Assembly (NCBI RefSeq): GCF_030253575.1
Contig: NC_080564.1
Coordinates: 23,894,001 to 23,958,000 of the forward strand
Origin: Rhododendron vialii
Taxonomy: Eukaryota; Streptophyta; Magnoliopsida; Ericales; Ericaceae
Direction: 5' to 3'
Length of the DNA stretch: 64,000 bases
Below the pieces are notes generated by a model. The model made no database searches. It was not told where the DNA came from and saw only the letters and a program-made list of their open reading frames with translations. The position numbers were made by a program, and so were the translations under genes. Each line of letters begins with the position of its first letter. The stretch's first letter is position 1. This document shows positions 1-11,334 of this stretch, piece by piece.

Positions 1-89
1 CAATGTTTCGGTGAGAAAAGCTACCGTCTCATTCCGATCAGTATCACTAAGTGAGGAACTGACAAGGAAGAAACGGGAGCCGTCTTCGG

Positions 90-2741
90 TTATTGAGATG
101 GTGGCCACGTCTTCAACGGTTTTGTCGTCGGGGGATCTGCCGACGTCCTCCAAAACTGGGGCCTCGGTGGCTTCAATGAGATTCCCCGGGAGGTCTGTTT
201 GTTACTTCTGACGGCGTTGACGTAGCACTGCTTGGCCGCGGTCTGGTCTCCGTACAAGTCTTCCTGGTGCCCGTGAGTGCCAATGAAACGAACCACTTGG
301 TGATAGGTGGAGGCAATCGCTTTAAGCTTATGCAGCCAGGTTCACCCGACAATTGCATTGTAAGGGCCAGGGACGTCAACTACCACAAATTCTATTTCAA
401 GAGTTACTGAGCCGGCGCGGACAGGAAGAGTAATCATACCAATGGGCCAGACAGGAGCTCCGTTGAAGCCGATAAGGGGAGCTTCGGAGGGACGGAGGTC
501 GGTGTTGGGAATCTTCAGATCTTTGAACAGGGAGTAGTACATGACTTCAGCCGAGCTGCCTTGGTCCACGAGGACGCGACGGACGTTGAAAGTTCCGATG
601 CATAGCGTGACTACGAGGGCGTCGTTGTGGGGAAGCTGGATGCGGTCGAGATCCTTCTCGGTGAATGTTATTGTCCACTTGGAGCCGTTATCGGTTCTGG
701 GGCGTTTCGGTTCGGGACCGACCAACATGACCTGTTTGGAGGAGGAGGCCTCGGACAGCTCGTCCCGAATGATTCGAGCGGCCTTAGGGTTTAGAGGACC
801 GTGTATGACGTGGATCGTCTGGACCTCTTCCTCGGTATTTGTTTCGGTCCGTTGTGCCTGAGCCATCGTCTTCTCGTGATCGATGAAGTTGCCGAGGTGG
901 CCACCAGCAACAAACTGTTCCAAGTAGGCTTTGAAGGGCTTGCATGCTGTGGTGAAGTGACCTTGTTCGTTGTGGTAACTGCATCGGACGATGGGATTCT
1001 TGATTTTCCCATTTTCGGTTCCTAGCTTTTGATTTGGGAAGGAGAAAAAGGGCTGGTCCTTCACTTGATCAATGATCCGGTAGATGGGAATGGTAAAGAC
1101 GGTTTTCTCAGCGTTGAAATTGCTTGGCTTCGGTCCCCTCCTTGGTGACTGCTTGATGGTGTTGACCTGTTTCTTCGGTGTTGGGACCGGTGCGGGAGCC
1201 GGTGTGGATACCGAGGTGTTTAACGTCTTTGAACTCGTAGGCTTCCCGATGCCTCTCTCTGCCTTGGATTCGATGAGCTGACACCAGCCCTCAATTCGGG
1301 TTATAAGGTCCTTCATAGAGTTTGGCTTATGGCGAGCGAGGTCGTCATAGACTTGCTCATCCTGGGAGGTGAGACCGAGCTTGAATCCTCAGGCAGAGAT
1401 GACGCCGTCGCAACCTTTTATCTCATTGAACAGCTCCCAGTAACGACCGGCGTACTGCCGAAGTGTTTCGTCGTTCCTCTTGCGGAGGGCTAAGAGGGTG
1501 TCAATCTCCTTTTCGTGCTAGTTGCTTGTTACGAACCGGGCCATGAAGGCATCACAGAGGGAATCGAACGAGGCGATTGACCGAGCCGGGAGTTGATTGA
1601 ACCAGGTGAGGCCCAAGTTGCCGAGACTGGCAGGAAACACTTTGCACAAGAAGGCGTCGTCCGAGGGTTCATTCCGAAGAAACAGAGACACGACAGTTTT
1701 ATACTGAACCAGATGAGTGTACGCCTCGATCTTGCCGTCGTATTTGGCAAACTTGGGTTGGGTGAAGCCCTTAGGGGGGGTAACCGAGTCGATCTCTGTT
1801 GTGAAGGGAAAGGTCGTGAGTCGAGTAAGTCGCGCGTCGCGATGAGGTCGGATCGAATGGTCAGGGCCGTCTGGACGCTTAGTCGCTGTACGCTTCTTGG
1901 GGACGAGTTTGTCCAATCGTTCATGTTCCTTTCTCTTTGGATCAATACTAACCGATTTCCTGGGAAAGCGCTCTTGGCGGTGATGTCGGTAGCTGTCCCG
2001 AGCGGAAGGCTCGAGGCGCTCGGTGATCGGGCTCCTGCTTTGTGCGCCGCCGGGGTGCGAGATGATGGGACTTCTGGCTCCGGAGCCCTTCAGGCGCTCG
2101 CGGTATCCTCTGGTCTGGATCTCTACAAGGCCGTCATCTCCCCTGGCTGCCCTTGTGAGGCTAGGGGTAGATTCCCGGCCCGTCCTGCCCACTAGGACCG
2201 AGTGGGTGGAGGAGGCAGAGACGCTCCCACCACCGAGCCTGTCAAAGGCTGATGGCCTCCTTCGAAGTTGCATAGGGGAGCGGGAATGGTCCCTATGCGA
2301 TGTGTCTTTTGGGGCTCGAGTGTCCGCCGCTCTTGGTGACTCGAGGCGATCCTTGACTGAGGGGCGGGGTCTGTGCTCTAGCAGGTGACCGCCTTCGTGA
2401 CTGCGAGGGGAGGCGCGACGGTCCTTTCTTCCGCCGCGACTCCCAGAGGAATGAGATGGGGAGATTTGGAGGAGGTGCTTGATCTCCGCCAACTCGTCTC
2501 GGACGTGTCTGTCGCGGTCCATCACCGTCGTGAGGTCGTCGATTTTCCGCTCAAGGTGGCGGATGTAGGAGTGGAGCTCGGAGGATGGGCCTGCTTCTGG
2601 AACTGACACTCCGGCGCCGATTCCGACGGATACATGGGTCTTTCCCAAGGCGGCTGCTCCGCCGGAAGCCAGGCTGTGATCCACGAGGGAACCGAGCCCA
2701 TGGGCGGTGCCACTGTGATGGGCGTCGTCGATCTCGACCAT
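90..2741 (-). pseudogene. gag-protease pseudogene of the gypsy element
   Basis: The frame starts at an ATG (2739-2741, MVEIDD) and runs to about 200. It holds an acidic, Arg/Ser-rich N-terminal region, a retrotransposon gag domain (segment KFAKYDGK near 1740 and the WFNQLP segment near 1600), a zinc-knuckle-like stretch (CSYHNEQGHFTTAC near 960) and an aspartic protease with VLVDQGSSAEVMY (about 530-570). Translation through the stops shows that the two long open pieces are one frame: TAG at 1518-1520, TGA at 1389-1391 and TGA at 342-344 are the only breaks, and all could arise from CAG or CGA by a single C-to-T change. A frameshift near 180-205 then separates it from pol. It would supply capsid and protease, but is not translatable as it stands. 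Confidence 0.8.
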
Positions 2742-2810
2742 GTTTGATTCAGGAACGCTGAATGGAGTAGAAGAAAGGAAGGGGGGAAGTGGATGTTGAA
2801 TTGATGGCTA

Positions 2811-2830
2811 GGTCCCCAGCGGAGTCGCCA
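2811..2830 (-). other. Primer binding site
   Basis: The minus strand reads TGGCGACTCCGCTGGGGACC two bases after the LTR end. The same core starts at 53760 in the plus-strand element. In Tat elements this type of PBS is usually assigned to tRNA-Arg; that assignment is from family knowledge, not tested here. Confidence 0.75.
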
Positions 2831-2832
2831 AT

Positions 2833-3410
2833 TGTAAGGGTTCGATTTGACGAGACCTTGGCCTGGGTTAGGTTCCTCCTTCCACTGCTTCATTCCCCTG
2901 CCTCTGGACCTGCAACAAGTCACTAGGGCTGGAATAGCCCAGTGACCCTCCGACGATCAAGTTAGATGTAGGGAGAGAGATTTAGGTCTAGGGTTAGGGA
3001 AGAATGTCATACCCCTCAAAGATGAGTATCCCTTTGTATTTATAGACCTAGGTTTGCTTGGCCTCCAAGCTAGCGCGTGAAGGATACGCTCGGATAACCG
3101 CCTCGGATGACATCACAGATGACGGATTGGATAAGACGGTTACGGAACACATGGCCAGACCTGGCCCAGATGATCCTTTCCGCCACGCGTCGCTCTTGGT
3201 CCCCTCCTGCTATGCCATACTCTTTAAAGAGACCTTAACGGAATGCACACTTCGGTAATTAACCGAAGTGTCAACAGGAGACTTGATGCTAAGCGAGTAA
3301 ATAGAAGGATTTAAACTGTCCGCCAGTACAATCCTATAGGCCGTGTCGATATGAGACCTCGGTTAATGGGTTTCGGCTAGATTACCGAGGCAATGACCGA
3401 CGCCCACACA
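2833..3410 (-). repeat. 5' LTR of the minus-strand gypsy element
   Basis: The LTR boundary next to the PBS is clear: on the minus strand the LTR ends in CCTTACA, followed by a 2-bp spacer and the PBS. The other end is placed at the ACACA near 3410 because that gives a TGT...ACA unit of ordinary length, but without the partner LTR this end is an estimate. A TATA box lies inside at 3037-3045. Confidence 0.6.
3037..3045 (-). promoter_or_regulatory. TATA box of the LTR promoter
   Basis: The minus strand reads CTATAAATA here, about 200 bp before the LTR/PBS junction, the normal place for an LTR promoter driving the minus-strand gag. Confidence 0.55.
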
Positions 3411-4108
3411 GACAGGTTGATCTTTATGAGTTTCAAGTTTCCACATTTTTTTCTTCCTCTTCCTCTGTTCAATAATGGGACTGAAGGTTGGCGCTACCGT
3501 ACGGTTCAGGTAAAAAACCGAATGCATTACAGTTTGGTAATTGTACTGTCGTATACCTGTTGGGTATCGATTGGGATTTGGGTGCAAATAAACACTTCAC
3601 GTTTGAGTAATGTAATTGTAAAACATAGACCAAATCGACCCTTTGCAATCCCTATCCACTAGACAAAAGTACGAAGGCCATGAATCAGAGAGGTGTATAG
3701 TTAACAACAATTTACCTTGTTATCTTTTAGGTCAAGAAGACCATCAGATGTGGGTTGAATGTTTGGGTTTCGGCCACCATATTCCCCGCCGGAAAAAAAG
3801 AAGAAGAAGAAAACTTATTTAGTTTGTCAATGATTTTTTGACACCATTTGTGTTAAAAATGCTACTGTAGTTGACATCAAAGCTCCTTTGCAAGTCTAGT
3901 AAGTTCACAGATGTCGACACCATAACAAATACTAAATACTGCTCCTCGGACTCCAAAACAGCAAAAGGTTAATTTGAATACTGCACCCATCCAATTTTAG
4001 TATTCTCTTTTTAGTTATTAACAACTGGGACTTTTGCATACATACTGGTACCTGCCCATGTCATGACCACAAAACAATGAAAAGATGCTGCGAACTGACT
4101 CACTCACA
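3411..4108. other. Non-coding, no gene recognised
   Basis: Between the LTR and the PPR pseudogene no convincing reading frame, RNA gene or transposon end was seen. There is a short A/G-rich run near 3796. Confidence 0.5.
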
Positions 4109-5120
4109 TTACAAACCTCTTTCTATCATGACTTCAAGTAGCGCCTCTGCTTCCTTTGTCAGCCCTTGCTTGCTAAGTGGCTTGATCAACACAGTAAATG
4201 TACGAACATCTGGTGAAATATCATTACCCAACATTTCTCTTTGAATTTCTGTAGCCACATTCCACTTGCCACAATTGCAGAGGCCACAAATCAAAGATGT
4301 ATAAGTGACGACATCTGCACGAATACCTTTGCTATTCATTTCAACTAAGAAGTTGAGAGCGTCATCCACCATTCCGTCCTTGCAAAGACGGTCAATGAAC
4401 ATGCTATATGCCCACGGTCTCAAGTTCTAAACCAACCTTTTCCAACGTCCTAAAAAACCCAATAGCCGTTCCGGTATTTCCCATTTTGCAAAGGCCATTT
4501 AAAATACGTCCACACATAGCCTTATGAGGTTCGATTTTTCCTTTTCCTACTAATCCTTTTCCTACTAGTTTCTCAAATAACTCCACGGCCTCAGCAGTCT
4601 TATCTTGAGAAATTCAACAAAGAGGCGAAGGTCCTACGTAACACCCAGACTTTTAAAATAAATAAATAAGGCGATAAAGTATATATATTCAATGCTAATA
4701 ATAAACAGTGTAACATTTAATGGTCGCTTGCCGTTAGGATTTAGAAAGTATATTAGTTGTGACGTAACATCTACAAAAAAATTAGAGTATTTTTCTGCCT
4801 ATGTATCAATTTTTATTGAACTCTGCCAATATCGCCCCACTATGTTAAGAACATTGCGACACGGGAGTAAGACACGAATTTCCGCAATGCGGAGAACCGT
4901 GGGTTTCAAACAGAATAATCCGGAAAAAAAAAGTCGACGTCTTATTATAGGGCGAATCGGATAGAAATCCCTAATTAAAAGATTATTCTAGATTTTGGAA
5001 GATACCCCTAGATTCTATTAATTATGTTTAGATTTTATAAGATTATTTTAGATTTTGTTAGATTTTATTAGATATTCCTAGAGTATTCTAAATTCACATT
5101 AGATATGATCAAAAGCCTTC

Positions 5121-5129
5121 TATAAATAG
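5121..5129 (+). promoter_or_regulatory. TATA box in solo LTR
   Basis: TATAAATAG, followed about 50 bp on by a (GA)n run at 5171-5218. The related LTR at 50193 has the same arrangement (TATAAATAGG, then GA repeats). Confidence 0.5.
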
Positions 5130-5170
5130 ACTTTCCTTCCTCTTGACCCTCCACGTACAACACAACCTCA

Positions 5171-5179
5171 CAGAGAGAG

Positions 5180-5218
<39 letters not shown>
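5171..5218 (+). repeat. (GA)n microsatellite
   Basis: Nearly pure GA dinucleotide run just downstream of the LTR TATA box. Confidence 0.9.
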
Positions 5219-5219
<1 letters not shown>

Positions 5220-5237
5220 GGGGGGGAGGGAAAGAAG

Positions 5238-5756
5238 GAGAAGGGAATTAAGAGGACAACGGGAGAGAAGAAAAAGAAAATTTGGAGGTTAGTATTTTTT
5301 TCTCTGCTAGCAGCACACACTTGCACTCACTTTTTATGTTCCCCTTTAAATTCACAGAATATAGAAACGGAAGGATGGTCAGCAATGGCCTTCAATAAAT
5401 GATTTTGTAGGATCAGCTTAATTCGGAGTCGAATCGACTCATAGATTTGCAAAATTAATCATACATGGTTCATCCTTTAAAATTATGAGGACAACGGGAG
5501 AAGGGAATTAAGCGGACAACGGGAGAGAAGAAAAAGAAAATTTGGAGGTTAGTATTTCTTTCTCTGCCAGCAGCACACACTCACACACTTGCACTCACTT
5601 TTTATGTTCCCCTTTAAATTCACAAAATATAGAAACGGAAGGATGGTCAGCAATGGCCTTCAATAAATGATTTTGTAGGATTAGCTTAATTCGGAGTCGA
5701 ATCGACTCATAGATTTGCAAAATTAATCATACATGGTTCATCCTTTAAAATTATGA
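5238..5756 (+). repeat. Tandem duplication of about 260 bp in the solo LTR
   Basis: The segment from GAGAAGGGAATTAAG (5238) to AAAATTATGA (about 5487) is repeated from 5498 to about 5756 with few differences and one small CACACT-type length change. It lies just after the predicted transcription start of the LTR. Confidence 0.85.
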
Positions 5757-6617
5757 CTGGATTTGGTCTAGGGCTGGAAGCAAGACCGAGTTGCTCACAC
5801 AACTTGTGGCTCGACTTTACTCGTTTTGTAGCCGGACCGAACTCAAGCTCGAATCTTAGGCTTGGGTTGAGATACCCCATTAGAACACCGATTCTGGCTA
5901 GATCTATTAAAATAAAATTAGTCGAGAGAATCACGGAACACGGGCGTACACATGCCAGAGTTGTTTTTCACAAACATACACCAAGCATGGAACCCTACTT
6001 CATTACCACCACGTAGACACGATATGAAATATTAGTTTTACGTTGCTCAAATTGATGAATTAGTACAAGTAACCACGAACAAAAGAAAGTTTCATGTATG
6101 CACGCACTTCTCATGCCACATAGGAATCAACAGAATTTATGATGAAGTTCTCGTTTGGAGTTAATAACTCAACCTCAATTTTAGTATTTCTAATTGTTTA
6201 TGTACTGTTCTAGGACCCGATTCGACACGGTAAAATTCGGATGCAGAAAGGTGAGTTATGAATTATCCCTGTTACATGAAATTTTTCATAAAAGTTATAT
6301 TTTTGGCTTACTAAAGTATGGTTATTTAACACTCGAATTCTTTTGTAGCAAATATACTATGGAATTATGATATTTTGAACAGATTATGGAAAAAGTATTA
6401 CCGATACATCCGAACGATGTCCCTGAACCTAGGGAACGTTAAAGATACTAGTGGAAACGGTGTAATAAGGGCGGAATGGAAAGGGGCACAGCCGGGTGTC
6501 CAATTGAATTGATAAATTCATGTTATGCGCATTGGGGGTCGCTCCCTCAGTACCGACGGTAATCGTTGAATGATATCATATTATTATGCTATGATATGTT
6601 ATGTTATACACAGAAAT

Positions 6618-6700
6618 GTTTTGGTTACAACTCAAACCATAAAAAGCTGAAGTTATGGTATTGGTTACAGTTCAAGCCATGAAAAACTGAAGTTATGATT
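6618..6700 (+). repeat. Short tandem duplication in the solo LTR
   Basis: Two copies of a unit of about 45 bp with the pattern TTGGTTACA.TTCAA.CCAT.AAAA.CTGAAGTTATG. Confidence 0.6.
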
Positions 6701-7504
6701 TCTGTTTTTCTCTGATAAAAAGGATTTTAAAAATTCCATGGTAGGTCGTGTAACTCCGATAATTCATAATCTTACACAAGCAGTGGCTTATGTTGTTGAA
6801 ACCTTTCCTTTTCAGGTAATCCGAAATAGTAGAAGGTTGGGCCTATGTTGCGGTTATATAGTGGAAGGGAAAAGGACAAAATGTAGCTCATGTTTCTGTT
6901 ATTTAAGAAAATCTAGTGACTTTTATTTTTATGGATCGCTTCCACAAATGTTAAGTTTATTTCTATTTAAAAAAGAAGAAGAAGAGCAATAAAGGTCTTT
7001 GATGAGACGGACTCACTGACCGGTCGCGATATTCAAATCTACTGGATTTGGGTCGTGACATCCTAACACCAAGCGTATAACCACATTTGAAGAGGCACCC
7101 TAAAATAGAGAACCCAAAACCAACCTGATTCGCGCGACAGTAGCGCGCATTTAATTGCAGTGTTGAAGGTAACAAGAACTAGGTGATGAGTGCCTCCCGA
7201 CTGCAACTCGTTGAAATGAGAGATAGCCGCGCTGTACCTACCCGTTGCCGCATAGATCGATAAAGCTTTACGAATTTCATGGAGTGGCATTTGGGGGATC
7301 CGATCGAGTACCCATTTAGCTGCTCGGAGACTAATGCGGCCCACATAGCGCTGTTGTTGGTGTTTTTCTTTTTGAAGGGAACACGATGGATGATGCTGTG
7401 ATGATGGAGGGGGGCAGAAAAAGATTACCTTTTCCGAAATTAGCAGCTTCCATGGGACTGCCAAAAGAAAAGGAACCAATTTGAGCCATCTTCTCACTCC
7501 TCTG

Positions 7505-7507
<3 letters not shown>

Positions 7508-7542
<35 letters not shown>
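7508..7542 (+). repeat. (CT)n run upstream of the PPR pseudogene start
   Basis: Pure CT repeat (GA on the coding strand) directly 5' of the region matching the PPR start. The second PPR copy has the same at 31925-31972. Confidence 0.9.
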
Positions 7543-7544
<2 letters not shown>

Positions 7545-7545
<1 letters not shown>

Positions 7546-8183
7546 TTCGAACCACACCATTTCCCTCCCCCTTTGATGGTGAAAAAGGGCGGGATAAGAA
7601 AGGAAAATCTTGCCCACCAAATGTCACCATTTTTAGTGAGAGAGAAAATGGGTTAATTAAAATATTTTCTTTTGGTACTTTTTTTTCATTTCTCACCAAA
7701 ATATTCGATTCAAATGAGTGATTTGACTCTTGATCAAAAAATAAGTGATTTGACTAAAAACCACAATATTTTCTTTCTTCTTTTTTCTCATGAAATTACT
7801 CCATCCAAAGAGTACCATGTCCAAAGGGTGTAAGATCGCCCAAAAAAAAAAAGGTTTTAACACTTTTATTCTCTAAACTATGGAAAATTTGTTTACTTGT
7901 TCCATCATCTTTCAATTTTGTCTGCTTGGTTCTTATTATAAGAGAGAGATTTAGTGCAGTTGAGGACAATTTTTAGCGGCCGCCCACGAAATGGATAGAA
8001 GGATTTCAGGTGAGCTTCATGTCCGTGTGGAGTGACAAACGGATGGCATAATTAACCTCTTATCTTCCAAAATATTTTTGGTAATATCTTCAGGAATAAA
8101 AGGCGTACGCTAGCTCGTCTCGCGGGAATCCAGAAAGCTTTTGAGTCTCGCACCAGTCCAACTTGAGGGGCTTCACTTCCCAG
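7545..8183. other. Non-coding, no feature recognised
   Basis: AT-rich sequence upstream of the PPR pseudogene. No gene, RNA or clear transposon end was seen up to the MITE at 8184. Confidence 0.45.
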
Positions 8184-8530
8184 TAGGGCTGTGCACGGTC
8201 AGACGGGTCGGGTTCGGCCCTGAACCCGACCCGGCTGGTCGGGTATCGATTTTTTTGGTCCCAAACCCAAACAGAACGAGTGAGAATAATCGTCCGCGTG
8301 CCCGATTTTATTAGTCGGGTCGGGTCCGACCAAAACCGAAGTAACCTATATGAATTGGTCGTCTTTTGGTCGGGTCGGGTCAGATAAGAAAAACAGTACC
8401 CCAAACCAAAAACTGATTTTTTTCAAAAAAAAATGGACCCGTACCCGACCGAATCACATGTTCGACCCCACCCGAAACCCTTCGGGTCGGGTCGGGTCGG
8501 GTCGGGCCATGGGTTTTTTGCACACCCCTG
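8184..8530. mobile_element. hAT-type MITE (347 bp)
   Basis: Perfect 8-bp direct repeats CTTCCCAG flank the element (8176-8183 and 8531-8538). Ends are TAGGGCTGTGCA and, reversed, CAGGGGTGTGCA: the CAGGG-type termini and 8-bp duplication are those of hAT elements. The interior is rich in GGGTCGGGTCGG-like runs on one side and CCCGACCC on the other, so it can fold back. No coding capacity. Confidence 0.85.
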
Positions 8531-8538
8531 CTTCCCAG

Positions 8539-9237
8539 ACAAATGAATAGATTGGGCGTTAGCACTTTACTAATACTATAATGAAAAGTTAAGGCTCTTC
8601 TGCTGACCGAAGCGGAGACCCTACTCTTCTTGAGCCTTATCTTCATATTAGTGGAGGAAACCCATCCTTGAGTTTTCCAATTACACACAACATGCATGCA
8701 GGACCCAATATCTCTCCCGGGGAAAAAAAAAACATGGGAGAAAAGAAGAAAAGAAAAGGCAGAGATTATAAATGGTAACAATTTAATAGAAATCCATATT
8801 TTAACATGGAAGAAACCTAGTTTGAGAAACTTGTTAATTAAAAATTGAATAATTCATTTTCGTTTTGTGTGAATGGAATTCAATTTTGGCATCTTGTTCT
8901 TGAGAATTAAGCAGCATATAACATTTCTTTAGCATTTTCTTGTTGGAATCGGTATGGGAATTGCTCACGATTTTGCTATGATGTTTAACAGATTTATCAT
9001 CAAAATATGGATATTTATTGTTACCATTTTTCCCTTTTTCTTCTCCTCTCCCCTGGTTTTTCATTTCTCAGAGAGAGGTTTGGTTCTGCTTTTGTATTGA
9101 GTGTAATTGCAGAAAAAGATGGATTTTCCTCACTTCTATAAAGATGAGGTCAACTTTGCCCTCTTTCTGACAGTTAACACTCATTTGGTTGATTTTCGTT
9201 ACATATTGTGCCCTAGTTGCTACAAATCTTATAGTAT

Positions 9238-9296
<59 letters not shown>

Positions 9297-9922
9297 AAAT
9301 AAAAAACCAGAAGAGGGAGTTTATGCAATAAATGACACAGAGAACTAGTTTATGAAAATTTTTGTAGTGATACTATTTGTACTTTTTTAGTGAGTTAAAT
9401 TTATAATCGTCCGTATTTGGTTGAAACAGTGATATATCTCAAAGTAAAAACTATCACCCCATTCAAACCCAATCAGATAGTAGAATGACTGAGTTCACTC
9501 ATCCGTTGTTGATGGGGTGTATAGTGCGAAATTCTGATTGAAATTGGGCACATTTGAAAGTCGAGGTATATTTAGTGAAAATTGGTCACAATGTTCCTAG
9601 CTCATACAGCGTGCAACAATGCCACTCACACAACAAATTACGCAACCTCTCACATACATGTAGGGCCCACACATAGTAGTTTGTGTGTAGTCCACATGTA
9701 TGTAAGAGATTATGTTTGGTGTTGTGTGGATATCATTTTTGCTTTGCAAAACGCCAGGAACAGTAGGAAAAAAACGCTGGCAAAACCAATGGTTGGGAAT
9801 ACTTTTTTAGCGATAAATAATTGCCGGTAATAATATCCGGCATTTTTCCAGGAGGTAAAAGTCTTCCCACAACCATTGATAATTGATGGCTTCGCCGGCG
9901 AGGTAATTACCTGCGTTTTAAA
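8539..9922. other. Non-coding stretch with one microsatellite
   Basis: No gene was recognised. A CA/TA microsatellite lies at 9238-9292. Near 9770-9900 there are small self-complementary segments (GCCGG...CCGGC; CCAATGGTTG...CAACCATTG) that suggest another small foldback element, without clear ends. Confidence 0.4.
9238..9292 (+). repeat. (CA)n(TA)n compound microsatellite
   Basis: About 11 CA units run directly into about 16 TA units. Confidence 0.95.
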
Positions 9923-9990
9923 CAGAAATGCTATTAGAAAGGATCCTTGCAAAGAAGACAACAAGGAATGATGTGGAAAGTTAGGGGTCC
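9923..9990 (+). repeat. MULE left terminal inverted repeat
   Basis: Pairs with 16750-16821 reversed. It contains the perfect palindrome AAGGATCCTT next to GCAAAGAAGACA. Weaker similarity extends inward. Confidence 0.85.
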
Positions 9991-10695
9991 CACTCCTTCA
10001 CTTTCTCTCCGCAAAATTTTTTTTGAAAATTCCCAAATTCAAAATTTCCAAAAATTTTGAATCTGATATACTCTCTCTCTTCTCCATCTCACACACGAAC
10101 CAAAATCTCTCTCTTCTACTCTCCTCGAACTCCCCCTTCTCTCTCTACCGATTCACCACCACCGGAGCCCCACCATTACGCCGCCCCTCTCTACCACCGA
10201 TCGACTACCACCGGAGCCACACGGATGCCGCACCACCACCACCGGAGCCCCCACACACACCGCCCGCCTGCACCACCACCACCTCGCTGGTATGGGTCTG
10301 CAATTTCGAAGCCCTAATTTTGTTGTTTCTCTTTTCTGTCGAAGCTCTAATTTTGTTGCTTCTCTCTCAGTAATTTTATTACTTCTCTTTCCTTGATGCT
10401 TTTCTTTGAATAGTAGTGTTTTGTGAACTGTATTACTATCTTTTACTCTTCTTTCTATAAGATTTTGTAAAAGGTGAGGCAATACAGAGGAAGATGAATA
10501 CTTGTAACATGTGTAAGATGAAATTTTTCCCTTATCCATGTTGATGGCAAAAAAAAAATTTCCATTTTTCCTTCTCAGATTTTAATTCAAATTGCATTAT
10601 GTTAGACTGAACCTTTCCATTCCCTTATGCAAAAGTGATTGGCTTTTTATTTTCTCTCTTTTGATTTAAATGCATAGCCAAGCTTTTTATGACAG

Positions 10696-11334
10696 GAAGC
10701 TCTCACAAGAGGTTAGTGGAGATGCTCTTGGAGAGGTTTGCACTTGCACTCCTGCATCTGTCTGTGAATTTTACTCCGAGTTTTAACAATTACCTCAAGG
10801 CCTTTTCTTTGGTTTAATAGGAGTTTAAGGGCTATGTTTGCAAGATTATGGGAGGATATGACAAGCAAGGACTTCCCATGAAACAGGGAATGTTAACAAC
10901 TGGTCGGCCCGTCTCTTGCTCCAAAGAGGTGGGATTAATATTCTCTTGAGTGTATCTTCTAGCTGGTCACAGTTGTTTTGGTGCACCGTGATTTTTAATG
11001 AAGGATATTTTGAATTTGCTACAGGATACTGATCTGAAACATCTTAATTTTGATTGGGCAAGGACTCCGTGCTTTCGTGGACATTGAAGGTGCACCTGAG
11101 AGAGGAGAAGGAAGTCTGTTTGTGGGTGCATTGTGAGCCCAGACCATTCTATTCTAAACTTGGTTATTGTGAAGAAAGGTGAGAGTGAACTTCCCAGCCT
11201 AACTGACACTAAGAAGCCAAGGATGAAGGGTCCTAAGAGGGCATCAAAAGTCTATAAACTCTTCAACCTCTCCAAGGAAGACGATGTTCGGAAGTACGTG
11301 AACACGTACCGCTGGACTTTCACAAACAAAGCTG
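10696..11334 (+). pseudogene. RPS6: Captured ribosomal protein S6 (eS6) gene fragment
   Basis: Exon-like pieces with intron-like gaps match the central part of plant eS6, a 40S ribosomal subunit protein: 10696-10735 (KLSQEVSGDALGE), 10821-10928 ([19 protein letters not shown], then [11 protein letters not shown]) and about 11059-11334 ([16 protein letters not shown], then [29 protein letters not shown]). The pieces are separated by GT...AG-like introns, so genomic DNA rather than cDNA was captured. The start codon exon and the C-terminal tail are missing. A base change after GGTCGG and stops in the CFRG region (near 11080-11100) disrupt the frame. It lies inside the MULE, on the strand opposite to the transposase, downstream of a CCACCACCGGAG-rich leader. 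It cannot make functional eS6. Confidence 0.85.

Larger units (their letters stand above)
1..3410 (-). mobile_element. Ty3/gypsy (Tat-like) retrotransposon, 5' part, decayed
   Basis: Reading the minus strand gives, in order, a probable 5' LTR (2833-3410), a primer binding site (2811-2830), a gag-protease reading frame with stops (2741 down to about 200) and, after a frameshift near 180-205, the start of the pol region up to the left window edge. The PBS core TGGCGACTCCGCTGGGGA matches that of the large plus-strand Tat-like element at 51772, and the gag-protease-pol order is that of plant Ty3/gypsy elements. The 3' half and 3' LTR lie outside the window, so no target site duplication can be tested. 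The assignment to Tat rests on the PBS and gag style; reverse transcriptase itself is not in view. Confidence 0.85.
4637..7060 (+). mobile_element. Solo LTR (2.4 kb) inserted in the PPR pseudogene
   Basis: The insertion is bounded by TCCTA at 4632-4636 and TCCTA at 7061-7065, a 5-bp target duplication. It begins CGTAACACCC (a TG start changed to CG) and ends GGGTCGTGACA, so the ends are imperfect inverted repeats of the LTR kind. It has a TATA box at 5121, no gag or pol frame, and AT-rich GATTTTATTAGAT-like runs near 4980-5090 that recur in the solo LTR at 50193-51537. The strand is that of the TATA box. The lineage is uncertain; the start TGTAACACCC is seen in chromovirus LTRs. Confidence 0.75.
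4109..7490 (-). pseudogene. RFL-type PPR pseudogene interrupted by a solo LTR
   Basis: The 5' half lies at about 7490-7066 and the 3' half at about 4631-4109, both minus strand. Their translations align with the second PPR copy at 30805-31924 (for example NGLCKMGNT, AYSMFIDRLCKDGMVDDALN and TYTSLICGLCNCGKWNVAT). These 35-residue P-type repeats with TYTSLI and TFTVLI helices are typical of restorer-of-fertility-like PPR proteins, which bind organellar RNA. The gene is dead: a 2.4 kb insertion splits it between 4636 and 7061, there is an extra G near 4414 (ACCGTGGGC against ACCATGGC in the other copy), frameshifts occur in the 5' half, and similarity stops abruptly at the codon for Leu in VMIERGL, followed by a stop. 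Confidence 0.85.

Noticed and set aside
1593..2195. 200-codon plus-strand frame in the first gypsy element
   Set aside because: Antisense shadow of the gag frame; composition mirrors gag codons and no antisense gene motif is present.
8834..9064. Lys/Asn-rich minus-strand frame
   Set aside because: AT-rich sequence, no domain, no neighbouring exon signals.
10023..10373. Pro/His/Thr-rich frame at the left of the MULE
   Set aside because: CCACCACCGGAG-rich leader sequence that recurs in inverted form at the other end; looks like subterminal repeat or UTR and not a protein.
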